Source of the DNA: Actinomycetes bacterium
GTDB taxonomy: Bacteria; Actinomycetota; Acidimicrobiia; Acidimicrobiales; Palsa-688
Assembly (NCBI GenBank): GCA_021828475.1
Contig: JAJZIY010000013.1
Location: 1 to 64,000, forward strand
Length of the DNA stretch: 64,000 nucleotides
Direction: 5' to 3'
The notes beneath the pieces were generated by a model, which searched no databases, was not told the origin of the DNA, and saw only the letters and a program-made list of their open reading frames with translations. The position numbers and the translations under genes are program-made. Numbering within the stretch: the first letter of the stretch is position 1; each line of letters starts with the position of its first letter. Positions 8,836 through 17,156 of the stretch are shown here, piece after piece.

Positions 8836-9300
8836 TCATGCCACCTCGGCCGGCTCACCCCCGGTCATGGCCACCAGCTGCTCGTAGGTGGTGGCGAACA
8901 CGGCATGTGGGGTGCCGGCTGCCGCCCAGACGGTGGTGTGGGCCGCCAGGTCCACGTCGACCAGCGCCCGCAGCGGCGACGGGTGCCCGACGGGGGCTAC
9001 CCCGCCTATGGGCTGACCGGTGGCCGCTCGGACCTCGTCGCCGCTCGCCCGCCGCAAAGGCCCGAGGCCCAGCCTGGCTTCGACCTTGGCGGTGTCCACC
9101 CTGTGGGCGCCACTGGTCATCACGAGCACGGGCGTCGTGCCTGCGATGAAGACCAGGCTGTTGGCGATCGCCCCGACCTGGCAACCCAACGCTGCCGCCG
9201 CCTCAACCGCGGTCCGGGCCGAGGCCTCCAGTTCGACGACCTCCAGCGCCGGAGCGACCCGGGAGAGGACGTCGGCGACCGCTCTGGCGTTTGGGTGCAC
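8836..9300 (-). CDS. YbaK/ProX-type aminoacyl-tRNA deacylase
   Basis: A 154-residue protein of the YbaK / prolyl-tRNA synthetase-associated domain family, which hydrolyses mischarged tRNAs in trans. The typical core is visible: GCQVGAIANSLVF near residues 40-51, VLVMTSGAHRVDTAKVEARLG with the conserved lysine, and the glycine-rich GGVAPVGH loop near residue 100. The long open frame continues upstream into DNA antisense to the neighbouring binding-protein gene, so I start at GTG 9300 (reading HPNARAV), the natural family N-terminus. It is a single-gene unit. Confidence 0.85.
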   Translation of the reverse strand: MHPNARAVADVLSRVAPALEVVELEASARTAVEAAAALGCQVGAIANSLVFIAGTTPVLVMTSGAHRVDTAKVEARLGLGPLRRASGDEVRAATGQPIGGVAPVGHPSPLRALVDVDLAAHTTVWAAAGTPHAVFATTYEQLVAMTGGEPAEVA

Positions 9301-9356
9301 GGGCCGATCCTGCCACGAGCGGCCGGCGCTGTGCACCCAAGGCCGGGAGCGGCCCC

Positions 9357-10688
9357 TCAGGGCGTGATGCCTGCAGCCGTGCAGGCCGCCGCGCTGGCAT
9401 AGGGCGCGGCACACAGCTGGGTGACCGGGACGAACTTGTCGGCGATCACGGTGCTGTTCATGTTGGAGGTGCTGACCCACTCCGGCTTCAGGAGCACGGA
9501 AGGGACCGCGACGTGAGCCGTGGTGTCCTCGGTGCTGCCGTTGACGAGCGCGGCCGGCGGGGTCAGGCCGGCGCGGGCGTACACGGCCACGGCGGCGGCG
9601 GCCTGCGCCTCGAGGTAGATGGGCTTGTAGACGGTGCCGCACTGGTAGCCGTCCAGGATGTTGCCCAGGCCGGTCAGGGTGGCGTCCTGGCCGGTGACGG
9701 GGAACGACTTCGCCTTTATGCCCTTGGTCTGGAGGTACTTGATGATCGGCGCCCCGTTCTCGTCGTTGGGCATCAGCACCGCGTTGATCCCAGGGTGGGC
9801 CGTGTACTGCTGCTCGAACTCCGTGAGCGCCACGCTCGGTGTCCAGGTCCCTGCCGGCTGGCCGGCGTTGGTGTACTTGCCCGACTTGAACAGCGGGGCC
9901 AGCACCGACCAGTACCCGTTGTAGAACAGGGTGGCGTTGTTGTCGGTCGGAGCGCCGCGCATAACGAGGACGTTGGGCTTGGAAACGTGCCACTGGTCGA
10001 TGCAGCTGACCAGGCCCCGGCCCAGCAGGCGCCCGACCTGGACGTTGTCGAAGCTGACGTAGTAGGCGCGGCTGCCGCCCAGGGTGAGCCGGTCGTAGTC
10101 GACGACGGCCACGCCGTGAGCCTTGGCGTACGACTCGACCTTGGCCCCGACCCCGGAGTCGAGGGGGCACAGGATGATGACCCGGTCGCCGTCGGTGATG
10201 TCGGCCTGGGCGTCCGCGTACATTGTGGAGTCGCTGCCGTGGGCGTTGACGACCGAGAACTTGGTTATCCCGGCCTTCTGCAGTGCCTCGGTGAGGTACG
10301 GCGCGTCGAACTCGACCCAGCGGGTCGACGAGATGGTGTCCGGCATGATGACCCCGACGCCCCCGGTGCCTTTGGCTGCGATCTTGTGCAACAGGCTCAT
10401 GGTGCTGAAGTTGAGGTTGAACGAGCTGGCAGAAATACCGCCGGCCGAGCCGGACGGCGTCGTCGACGCCGCAGCGGTGGTGGCCGGGGCGGTCGTAGTG
10501 GCTGCGCTCGCTGTCGTAGTGGATGCGGCCGCTGTGGTGCTCGTGCTCGCTGCCGCCGTCGTAGCCGTGCTCCCCGTGGCCGTGGTGCTCTTGCCTCCAC
10601 CGCAACCGGCCGCTACCAGGGCTATGACAGCACTGGACACCACGGCCAAGGCTCTGCGCCTACTGGTGCTCCGCATATGTCGCCTCAC
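9357..10688 (-). CDS. Sugar ABC substrate-binding lipoprotein (XylF/ChvE-like), paralogue A
   Basis: A 443-residue binding protein. The N-terminal signal peptide ends in the lipobox VAAGC (cysteine near residue 29), followed by about 50 residues rich in Ser/Thr/Ala that form a flexible tether, then the two-lobed Periplasmic_binding_4 fold beginning near NFSTM. Family motifs include IMPDT, GSDSTMYADAQADI, DYDRLTLGG and PVTGQDATL. It is clearly paralogous to the protein at 13362-14564 (shared NFSTM, FDAPYL, PTDNNATLF and YQCG.VYKPIYLEAQAAAA stretches), but that one has no lipobox. It lies downstream of the permease, separated by about 330 bp. Confidence 0.88.
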   Translation of the reverse strand: MRRHMRSTSRRRALAVVSSAVIALVAAGCGGGKSTTATGSTATTAAASTSTTAAASTTTASAATTTAPATTAAASTTPSGSAGGISASSFNLNFSTMSLLHKIAAKGTGGVGVIMPDTISSTRWVEFDAPYLTEALQKAGITKFSVVNAHGSDSTMYADAQADITDGDRVIILCPLDSGVGAKVESYAKAHGVAVVDYDRLTLGGSRAYYVSFDNVQVGRLLGRGLVSCIDQWHVSKPNVLVMRGAPTDNNATLFYNGYWSVLAPLFKSGKYTNAGQPAGTWTPSVALTEFEQQYTAHPGINAVLMPNDENGAPIIKYLQTKGIKAKSFPVTGQDATLTGLGNILDGYQCGTVYKPIYLEAQAAAAVAVYARAGLTPPAALVNGSTEDTTAHVAVPSVLLKPEWVSTSNMNSTVIADKFVPVTQLCAAPYASAAACTAAGITP

Positions 10689-11017
10689 TTTCGTCGGGCC
10701 TGCAGCCCGCTCGTCCGTTATCCCTTGTGGCTGCGGCCGCGCCTGGTGCGCACGGCCCGGGCGTCGGCCGCAGTGCTGTTACGAACGGCCCGTTAGGCCG
10801 CAGTATGGTTGGGCTCCGGCACCACGCGAGGGTCGGTGGCAGCGCCGGAGCCAACCGTCGCCGGCCGGGCAAGGCCGCTGGCCTCGGCGGGTACCAAGCG
10901 AGAACACCCGTGGCTGGCCAACTGAGGGGGCCATCAGTGGAACGGCCATGCCCGCAGTCCGGACGCTGTGCCCACCGCAGAGCGGCGGGCCAGATCGAGG
11001 TGACGCCGTCGCGCCGC
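10689..11017. promoter_or_regulatory. Intergenic region with palindrome AACGGCCCGTT
   Basis: No gene is seen in these 329 bp. They should contain the promoter for paralogue A (minus strand). The 11-bp palindrome AACGGCCCGTT at 10784-10794, about 100 bp upstream of that start, is the only regulatory-looking element. Confidence 0.3.
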
Positions 11018-12361
11018 TCAGGCGGTGGCCGCCCGTCGGTGGGTTACGGCATCCACCGTCACCGCCACCATCAGCACGAGGCCGGTGATGACGAACTGGA
11101 GGTAGGCGCTCAGTTCCAGCAGTGCCATTCCATTGACGATGCCGGCTATGACCAGTCCGCCCACCACCCCGTGTATGACCCTGCCTCGACCACCGAAGAG
11201 GCTCGTGCCCCCGATGACGGCGGCGGCAATGGAGTAGAGCACCAACTGACCGCCGTCGACGCTGGTTGCGACCCCGCGGAACTGCCCGGCAATGAGCAGG
11301 CCGGCTATCCCGCCGTTGAGCGAGCAAAGGGTGAAAGCCAGGGTGCGCACCCACCTCGTGCTGATGCCCGCCCGGCGCGCGCCCTCGGTGTTGCCGCCGA
11401 TGGCGTAGACGTAACGGCCCACCTTGGTCCGGTTGAGCAGCAGGCTCCAAACGAGCAGGATGCCGAGGACTTCCAGGACAAACCATGGCATCCCCCGGAT
11501 GGGCGCCACCGCCAGCACTCCACGGTTGGCGTTGACGAGCAGGGCGAGCAGTGCACCGGCGGCCGCGACGGCGGCGATCTTCATCGCCGTGAGCCCGGCC
11601 GGCGGCGCCACCAGGCCACTCGCCCGCCGGCGGTTGTCGCGCCGCCAGAGGAAGAGGCTGTAGGCAAGCACCAGGACCCCCACGATGACCCAGGTGAGGG
11701 CCAGGTTGGTGATGTAGCCGGTGGCGAAGTCGTTGAACAGGTTGTCGTTGATCGGTACCGTCCCACCGTTGCCCAGCACCAGCAGGAGGATGCCCTGCCA
11801 AGTGAGGAACCCGGCCAGGGTCACCACGAACGACGGCAGGCCCAGGCCGGTGATGAGGAGGCCCTGCACGAAACCGATGGCAGCGGTGGTGGCAAGCGCG
11901 GCGACGATGACGACAGCCAGCGGCAGCGGGTGGGTCGCGGCCAGCATCTCGGCCGCCACTGCGCCCCCGAGCAGGCCGACGTAGCCCACCGACAGGTCGA
12001 TCTCGCCGAGCAACAGCACGAACACGATGCCCATGGCCATGACCATGTAGATCGAACCCTGCTGGAGGAGGTTGACGAGGTTCTGAGCGGTGAGGAAGTG
12101 GCCGTTGTTGACCTCGAAGATGGTCGAGATGATGACGAGACCGGCCACCACCGGCAGGAGGCCGCTGTCACCACCGCGGACGCGCGCCACATAGGAGCGC
12201 AGGTATGCGGGTAGTGAGACGACGCCCGAGGCCTGGGTCGCCCGGAGCGTCCCTGCTGCCTGCCCGGCACCCGCTGCGTGGTCCTGCGGCTCTTCTGTGG
12301 CCTCAGCACCGGCAGACGACGGACCTGCTGCCCCGTAAGACGTTCCCTGCGACAACGTCAT
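11018..12361 (-). CDS. Sugar ABC importer permease (XylH-like)
   Basis: A 447-residue permease of the ribose/xylose family with an Ala/Gly/Thr-rich N-terminal tail of about 60 residues and roughly 12 to 14 hydrophobic segments, larger than the RbsC type and typical of XylH. Landmarks are LLGEIDLSVGYVGLLGG, GLLITGLGLPSFVVTLAG, YAIGGNTEGARRAGI and GGTSLFGGRGRVIHG. ATG 12361 overlaps the ATPase stop by 4 bp, so it is coupled to the upstream ATPase. The predicted operon on the minus strand is binding protein, ATPase, permease, then binding-protein paralogue A. Confidence 0.9.
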   Translation of the reverse strand: MTLSQGTSYGAAGPSSAGAEATEEPQDHAAGAGQAAGTLRATQASGVVSLPAYLRSYVARVRGGDSGLLPVVAGLVIISTIFEVNNGHFLTAQNLVNLLQQGSIYMVMAMGIVFVLLLGEIDLSVGYVGLLGGAVAAEMLAATHPLPLAVVIVAALATTAAIGFVQGLLITGLGLPSFVVTLAGFLTWQGILLLVLGNGGTVPINDNLFNDFATGYITNLALTWVIVGVLVLAYSLFLWRRDNRRRASGLVAPPAGLTAMKIAAVAAAGALLALLVNANRGVLAVAPIRGMPWFVLEVLGILLVWSLLLNRTKVGRYVYAIGGNTEGARRAGISTRWVRTLAFTLCSLNGGIAGLLIAGQFRGVATSVDGGQLVLYSIAAAVIGGTSLFGGRGRVIHGVVGGLVIAGIVNGMALLELSAYLQFVITGLVLMVAVTVDAVTHRRAATA

Positions 12362-13194
12362 GCCCCCTGTCCTTGTGCGAGGGTCGGGACAGGCCGGGTG
12401 GTCGTACCGGTTGTAACGAGGTCGACGACCATCTGGCGGTCGAGGTGGGCGGCGGGTATCGAGGCCACCATCCGTCCCAGGTAAAGGACGGCGATCTGGT
12501 CGCACACGGCGAAGACGTCGTTGAAGTTGTGCGATACGAAGATGACCGCCAAGCCGCGTTCGGCCAGCCGCCGGGTCAGGTTGAGCACCATCGCAGTCTG
12601 CGCGACCCCGAGCGCGGCTGTCGGCTCGTCCATGATCACAAGCTTCGAGTTCCACATGACGGCTTTCGCGACTGCCACCGCCTGGCGCTGGCCTCCGGAG
12701 AGCGACGCAACGGCCTGGCGCACCGAACGCACGGTGGTTACGTTGAGGCTGGCGAGGGTCTCGACAGCTGCCGACTCCATGGCGTTCTCGTCCAGAAGGA
12801 AGCGGCGCGTCACCTCGCGTCCGAGGAACATGTTCTGAACGATGTCGAGGTTGTTGCACAGGGCGAGGTCCTGGTAGACGGTCTCGATCCCCAGGCCCGC
12901 CGAGTCACGCGGGCTACGGATGTGGACAGGTCGGCCCTCCCAGTAGATCTGCCCTGAGTCCGGAGGGTGTATCCCGGCGATCGTCTTCAGCGTCACCGAC
13001 TTACCGGCACCGTTGTCGCCCACCAGGGCGGTCACCTTGCCGGCGTGGACTTCGAGGTTGACCTCGCTCAGCGCCTGGACGGCGCCGAAATGCTTCGACA
13101 TGTGGCGCAGCTCGAGCAGCGGCGCCGCACGGGACGGGTCTGTCCCGCCCGGCGCGGCCCCCGTGCTCGGAGCGCCGAGTACTTCGGTGTTCAC
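12358..13194 (-). CDS. Sugar ABC importer ATPase, single domain (XylG/FrcA-like)
   Basis: A 278-residue ATPase with one nucleotide-binding domain, so the transporter must use it as a homodimer. Walker A is GDNGAGKSV with an uncommon valine in place of threonine, then the Q-loop region TVYQDLAL, signature LSGGQRQAVAVA, Walker B LVIMDEPTAALG and H-loop FVSHNFND. The first 25 residues are a Gly/Pro-rich tail. It resembles the carbohydrate uptake transporter-2 ATPases of fructose/xylose systems. It overlaps the permease gene by four bases and is separated by a strong hairpin from the upstream binding-protein gene. Confidence 0.9.
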   Translation of the reverse strand: MNTEVLGAPSTGAAPGGTDPSRAAPLLELRHMSKHFGAVQALSEVNLEVHAGKVTALVGDNGAGKSVTLKTIAGIHPPDSGQIYWEGRPVHIRSPRDSAGLGIETVYQDLALCNNLDIVQNMFLGREVTRRFLLDENAMESAAVETLASLNVTTVRSVRQAVASLSGGQRQAVAVAKAVMWNSKLVIMDEPTAALGVAQTAMVLNLTRRLAERGLAVIFVSHNFNDVFAVCDQIAVLYLGRMVASIPAAHLDRQMVVDLVTTGTTTRPVPTLAQGQGA

Positions 13195-13275
13195 TTGCCC
13201 CCTATTCGTACGGATGTGACGGACCGCCGGCCTGGCCGGCGGGGACCGTGCCTACCGGGCCTGTGCGACGGAGCG

Positions 13276-13312
13276 CAGGCCGCGCCCTACCCGACAAAGC
13301 GGGCGCGGCCTG
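13276..13312 (-). terminator. 12-bp perfect stem between binding-protein and ATPase genes
   Basis: CAGGCCGCGCCC (13276-13287) pairs with GGGCGCGGCCTG (13301-13312) around a 13-base loop. There is no T-run on either side. Its position after the binding-protein gene and before ATPase and permease suggests partial termination or 3'-end protection that raises binding-protein mRNA. Confidence 0.55.
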
Positions 13313-13361
13313 AGGTACTCGCTCCACCTGCCCTTAGGCAGGAGCACCGGCACCCAGAAGA

Positions 13362-14564
13362 TCAGTGGATGCCGAACTGCTTGCAGGCAGCCTGGATGCC
13401 ATTGCAGATCGCTTGGGCCGAGTCGAAGCCGTCGGCGACGACCGTCGACTCCATGTTGTGGACCGTTACCCACTCGGGGGTCTCGAGCACGGAGGGGACC
13501 ATGTGGGGCTTGTCCCTGCCAGGGTTGGCGCTGTTGTCGAGGCTGCCGTTGGCGAGCGAGGCGGGCAGCGCGATGTGGGCCCTCAGGTAGAGGGCCGCGG
13601 CGGCGGCGGCCTGCGCCTCCAGGTAGATCGGCTTGTACACCGAACCGCACTGGTAGCCGGTCAGGATGTTCTGCATACCCTGGACAGTGCCGTCCTGGCC
13701 CGTGGTCGGGAAGGTGAACGGCTTGATGTTGTCTTCCTTGAGGGCGGCCACGACCGAGTTGTCCAGGCCGTCGTTGGCGACGAGGGCGGCGTTGATGTCG
13801 GGGTGCGCCGTCAGGGCCTCTGAGAAGATGCGGCCACCCTGGAGGTTGTCCCAGTTGGGGGTCTTCTGCTCACCGACCTTCACGTACTTGTGGCTCTTGT
13901 ACATCGGGTCGAGCACGGAGTTGTAGCCCTGAGCGAAGAGCGTGGCGTTGTTGTCCGTAGGCGACCCGTCGAGCTCGAAGACGTGCGGGGACTTGACGTG
14001 CCAGGCGTTTATGCAGCTGACGAGGCCATGGCCCTGCAGCGCGCCCACACGGACGTTGTTGAAGCTCACGTACAGGCTGGCCGAGCCGCCGAGGTTGAGC
14101 CTGTCGTAGTCGATGGTGGCGACGCCGGCGGCCTTGGCCGAGGCCTCGATCGAAGCACCCGTGGTCGAATCGAGCGACGTGAGCCCGATGACCTTGGCCC
14201 CCTGGGTGATCGCCGCCTGTGCCTGCGTGCGCTGGGTGGTGTCGCTACCGAGGGCGTTCTCGATGATGATGTCGCTCGCCGGCAGGCCGGCTGTCATGAG
14301 CGCCTTCTTCAGGTACGGCGCATCGAAGTCGGCCCAGCGGACCGAGGAGACGGTGTCGGGCAGCAGGAAGGCGACCTTGCCCGTGCCCGCTGCGGTGATG
14401 GGCTTGAGCTGCGCCATCGTGCTGAAGTTCTTGTTGAATTTGAACGCACCAACACCGACGGTGGGTGTGGCTCCGGCGACGCTGGTCCCTGCGATCCCAA
14501 CGATCATGGTCAGGCTCGCTGCAGCGGTGCCGACGGCTGTCAATCTGCGTGCTCTAGCTGTCAT
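13362..14564 (-). CDS. Sugar ABC substrate-binding protein (XylF/ChvE-like), paralogue B
   Basis: A 400-residue binding protein, first gene of the second importer operon. It has a cleavable-type signal sequence (Arg-rich start, hydrophobic core, TSVAGA end) but no lipobox, unlike its paralogue at 9357-10688. The mature protein carries LLPDTVSSVRWADFDAPYL, IDYDRLNLGG, SPTDNNATLF, PTTGQDGTVQ and YQCGSVYKPIYLEAQ, the last being strongly conserved between both paralogues. AGAGGGGG stands just upstream of the ATG. The 203-bp gap to the divergent ROK regulator contains candidate operators, so this operon is probably under that regulator. Confidence 0.9.
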   Translation of the reverse strand: MTARARRLTAVGTAAASLTMIVGIAGTSVAGATPTVGVGAFKFNKNFSTMAQLKPITAAGTGKVAFLLPDTVSSVRWADFDAPYLKKALMTAGLPASDIIIENALGSDTTQRTQAQAAITQGAKVIGLTSLDSTTGASIEASAKAAGVATIDYDRLNLGGSASLYVSFNNVRVGALQGHGLVSCINAWHVKSPHVFELDGSPTDNNATLFAQGYNSVLDPMYKSHKYVKVGEQKTPNWDNLQGGRIFSEALTAHPDINAALVANDGLDNSVVAALKEDNIKPFTFPTTGQDGTVQGMQNILTGYQCGSVYKPIYLEAQAAAAAALYLRAHIALPASLANGSLDNSANPGRDKPHMVPSVLETPEWVTVHNMESTVVADGFDSAQAICNGIQAACKQFGIH

Positions 14565-14587
14565 GGTCCCCCTCTGGTTTAAGGCGA

Positions 14588-14619
14588 GTTAGCGCCAACC
14601 TCAGACGTTTAGCGCCCCA
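14588..14619. promoter_or_regulatory. Two TTAGCGCC-type elements upstream of paralogue B
   Basis: GTTAGCGCCAAC (14588-14599) is a near-palindrome, and TTTAGCGCCCCA follows at 14608-14619, about two helical turns away. Both share TTAGCGC with the LacI-type site at 596-609. They lie 24-55 bp upstream of the binding-protein start, where a repressor would act. Confidence 0.35.
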
Positions 14620-14641
14620 GCCCGTTATGTGTTGCAGGACA

Positions 14642-14656
14642 CTAATCTGAGATTAG
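14642..14656. promoter_or_regulatory. Perfect palindrome CTAATCTGAGATTAG, candidate ROK operator
   Basis: Seven-base arms around a single G lie in the gap between the ROK regulator and the importer operon. A related, less perfect AGATTAAGTCT follows at 14692-14702. AT-rich palindromes between a ROK repressor and its divergent target are typical operator sites (XylR/NagC type). This AT-rich patch is also where both promoters should be. Confidence 0.5.
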
Positions 14657-14767
14657 GCGGAAGTCAAGCCTCGTGATGCCACATCGTCGTAAGATTAAGT
14701 CTGAAAGCGGACATTCTCGACAACCCGGCACCTCCGTGGCGGGGAGGGGCGGTAGCGTGGGCACCCG

Positions 14768-16066
14768 ATGAGCCGCCCGGAGACCCACACCGGCCCCGGC
14801 CCGACCGGGCGGAGACGCCCCAGAGCAGCCCTGCTCGGGGGCGCCGCCCAAGCCGAGATCCTCAACGGGGACGCTGCTGCCGCCGTCCGGCCGCTCAGCC
14901 TGCGCGACGAAGGCCGTAGCCGCATGTTGAGGGCGCTCCAGGAGCAGGGGATGGCCAGCAGGCCGCAGCTGGCCACCATGACGGGGCTGTCGCGGGCGAC
15001 GGTCGCGGCACTGGCCACGGACCTCATCGCCTCCGGGACCGTCGAGGAGTTGGGCACGGTTGACGAGGCCGGCGCACCCCGCAGCGGGCGGCCGGCTCAG
15101 TTGCTCGCCATCCACCCGCTGGCGGCCCTCGCAGTCGGCGTCGACATCGGCCACGGCCACACCCGCGTGATGCTGTGCGATGCGAGGGGCGAGCCTCTGT
15201 GGGACGAGACCGTGCCCCAGGACGTCGACCACAGGCCCGAGGACGCCCTTTCGGCGGCCCACGACATGGTCAGCTCCGCCATCTCCGCCACCCCTGGTGG
15301 ACGCGAACGGATGCTCGGCATCGCCATCGGGATCGCCTCCCCTGTCGACGCGTCCCAGGGCACCATGAGCTCGGCCAGCATCATGAAGGAGTGGACGAGC
15401 CTGAGGCCCGCCGAGGAGTTCGCCGCCCGGACCGGGCTGCCCACGCGCCTGGTCAACGACGCCAACGCCGGCGCCCTGGCCGAGCACCTCTACGGCGCAG
15501 CCCGGGGGTGGCGAGACGTGGTCTACGTGCGCCTCTCGGCAGGCATAGGAGCGGGGATACTGGCCGGAGGCCGGCTCCTGTCGGGTGCCAACGGGCTGGC
15601 CGGCGAGCTCGGCCACGTGCAGGTGTACCCGAGCGGCCATATCTGCCGCTGCGGCGGGCGTGGTTGCCTGGAGACGGTGGCCAGCCCCGTGGCGCTCGCC
15701 GCCCTGCTTTCGGAGAGCCGCCACGAACAACTCGGGACGACGGACCTGTTCCGCCTGCTCATGGAGGGCGATGTCGGAGCCACCCGGGCCGTCGAGGACG
15801 CTGGCGAAGCGGTCGGCCGCTGCATCGGCACCCTGGCCACCCTCCTCGACCCGGAGCTGGTCGTCGTGGGCGGCGAGCTCAGCGCCGCGGGCGATGCTCT
15901 CTTCCTCCCGATGATGCGGGCCGTACGCCACTACCGGTTACCCTCACGTGCCCCCGAGCTGAGGGTCGTGGCCGGCGAGCTGGGCGACAGCGCGGCCGTG
16001 AGGGGTGCGGCGGGGGTGGTGCTCGCCACGTTGCCCGATGCCCTGGCCCAGTCGGCCAGCGGCTGA
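14768..16066 (+). CDS. ROK-family transcriptional regulator (XylR/NagC-like)
   Basis: A 432-residue protein with an N-terminal winged helix (about residues 50-110, RPQLATMTGLSRATVAALATDLIASG) joined to a ROK sugar-kinase-like domain. The domain begins at AVGVDIGHGHTRVMLCD and carries LVNDANAGALAE, GIGAGILAGG and the zinc signature CRCGGRGCLE preceded by GELGHVQV. A 40-residue basic/Pro-rich extension precedes the HTH. The HTH makes it a regulator rather than a glucokinase. It is transcribed away from the sugar importer at 9.4-14.6 kb and probably represses it until the sugar binds. Confidence 0.9.
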   Translation: MSRPETHTGPGPTGRRRPRAALLGGAAQAEILNGDAAAAVRPLSLRDEGRSRMLRALQEQGMASRPQLATMTGLSRATVAALATDLIASGTVEELGTVDEAGAPRSGRPAQLLAIHPLAALAVGVDIGHGHTRVMLCDARGEPLWDETVPQDVDHRPEDALSAAHDMVSSAISATPGGRERMLGIAIGIASPVDASQGTMSSASIMKEWTSLRPAEEFAARTGLPTRLVNDANAGALAEHLYGAARGWRDVVYVRLSAGIGAGILAGGRLLSGANGLAGELGHVQVYPSGHICRCGGRGCLETVASPVALAALLSESRHEQLGTTDLFRLLMEGDVGATRAVEDAGEAVGRCIGTLATLLDPELVVVGGELSAAGDALFLPMMRAVRHYRLPSRAPELRVVAGELGDSAAVRGAAGVVLATLPDALAQSASG

Positions 16067-16080
16067 AGCGGGACAGGCAG

Positions 16081-16108
16081 GGGCGCTCAGTCCGGGGCGC
16101 TCAGTCCG
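16081..16108. repeat. Tandem 14-bp duplication
   Basis: Two adjacent identical copies of GGGCGCTCAGTCCG overlap the 3' end of the EamA gene. It looks like a slippage duplication at a gene end. Confidence 0.6.
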
Positions 16109-17066
16109 GGGTGACCACGGGGACCGGAGCGGCTCGGCGCGACCGCCCGGTCAGCGCGTTGCCCAGGTTGGCCCCGGCCACGAGCACCAGTGCGGCCCAT
16201 TCCTTGGCCGTGAGGCGCTGGCCGAGCACGACGAACCCGGCGGCGGTGGCCAGCCCGGGGTCGAGGCTCATCATCACGCCGAACGCCCTGGCCGTTGCCC
16301 GCCGCAGCGCCATCAGCTCCAGGCTGTAGGGGACGACGGACGACAGGACGGCGACGGTGGCACCCAGCCCCAGGACGTACGGCTGCACCAGTGCCGTTCC
16401 ACCGTCCGCCACGCCGAGGGGCACGACCGCCAGCGCGGCCACGACCATGGCCACTGCCAGGCCGGAAAGCGACTCGAACCTCCGGCCGGTCTCTCGGCTC
16501 AGCAGGATGTAGCCGGCCCAGAAGAGCCCGGCCAACAGCGCGTACCCTACCCCGGCCAGATCGAGACTTTGCCCGGCACCGGCGGCGAGCAGAGCCACCC
16601 CGGCACCGGCGCCCGCAGCCCACAGACCGTCCGCCACCCGCCGCGAACCGGCCAGGGCGACTCCGAGAGGGCCCACGAACTCGATGGTGACGGCAACTCC
16701 GAGCGGGATCCTGTCGATGGCTTCGTAGAAGCTGAGGTTCATGGCGGCCAGCACGAGCCCGAAACCCACGGCAACGGCCAGGTCCAGCCAGGCGCGCCGG
16801 GCCTGCCCCTGGGGGGCTCCTCCGGCCCGGGCGTAGCGCCGGGCGCTGCCGCGCCCTGGAGCGGCGGGGCCGGCCCGGCGCCGCATGACGACGGTGCCCG
16901 CAACGAGCACCGCTGCCGCCAGGACGAGGCGCAGGGCTACGGCGCCGGCCGGCCCGACGCGGGCGAACAGCTTGGTGGCAAGCGCTGCACCGAACTGGAC
17001 GGACACCGCACCCGCACCCACCAGGCCGATGGCAGGGGAGCGCTGCAGGGCACGGTTGAGCAGCAC
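16101..17066 (-). CDS. EamA-family exporter (RhtA-like)
   Basis: A 321-residue membrane protein of the drug/metabolite transporter superfamily with about ten predicted helices in two EamA repeats. The first repeat holds VGAGAVSVQFGAALATKLF and the amphipathic FYEAIDRIPLGVAVTIEF typical of RhtA. The second holds WAGYILLSRETGRR and SVVPYSLELMALRR. RhtA homologues export threonine/homoserine, but close paralogues have other substrates, so only 'amino acid or metabolite exporter' is safe. An Arg/Gly-rich cytoplasmic loop of about 25 residues (near 62-90) is longer than usual. It converges with the ROK gene and is separate from the his genes by strand spacing of about 90 bp. Confidence 0.8.
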   Translation of the reverse strand: MLLNRALQRSPAIGLVGAGAVSVQFGAALATKLFARVGPAGAVALRLVLAAAVLVAGTVVMRRRAGPAAPGRGSARRYARAGGAPQGQARRAWLDLAVAVGFGLVLAAMNLSFYEAIDRIPLGVAVTIEFVGPLGVALAGSRRVADGLWAAGAGAGVALLAAGAGQSLDLAGVGYALLAGLFWAGYILLSRETGRRFESLSGLAVAMVVAALAVVPLGVADGGTALVQPYVLGLGATVAVLSSVVPYSLELMALRRATARAFGVMMSLDPGLATAAGFVVLGQRLTAKEWAALVLVAGANLGNALTGRSRRAAPVPVVTPD

Positions 17067-17156
17067 CCGGGCGATGCTATGCGACCCCGGCGCCGCCGAT
17101 TACCCCTACGGGCGGCCCGGCACCGAGCAACGCAGTCGCCGCGTGGAGGGCCGCCG

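Noticed and set aside
9301-10605. Upstream extension of the YbaK frame into a 589-codon protein
   Set aside because: The extra residues are antisense-frame read-through of the binding-protein gene; homology starts at 9300.
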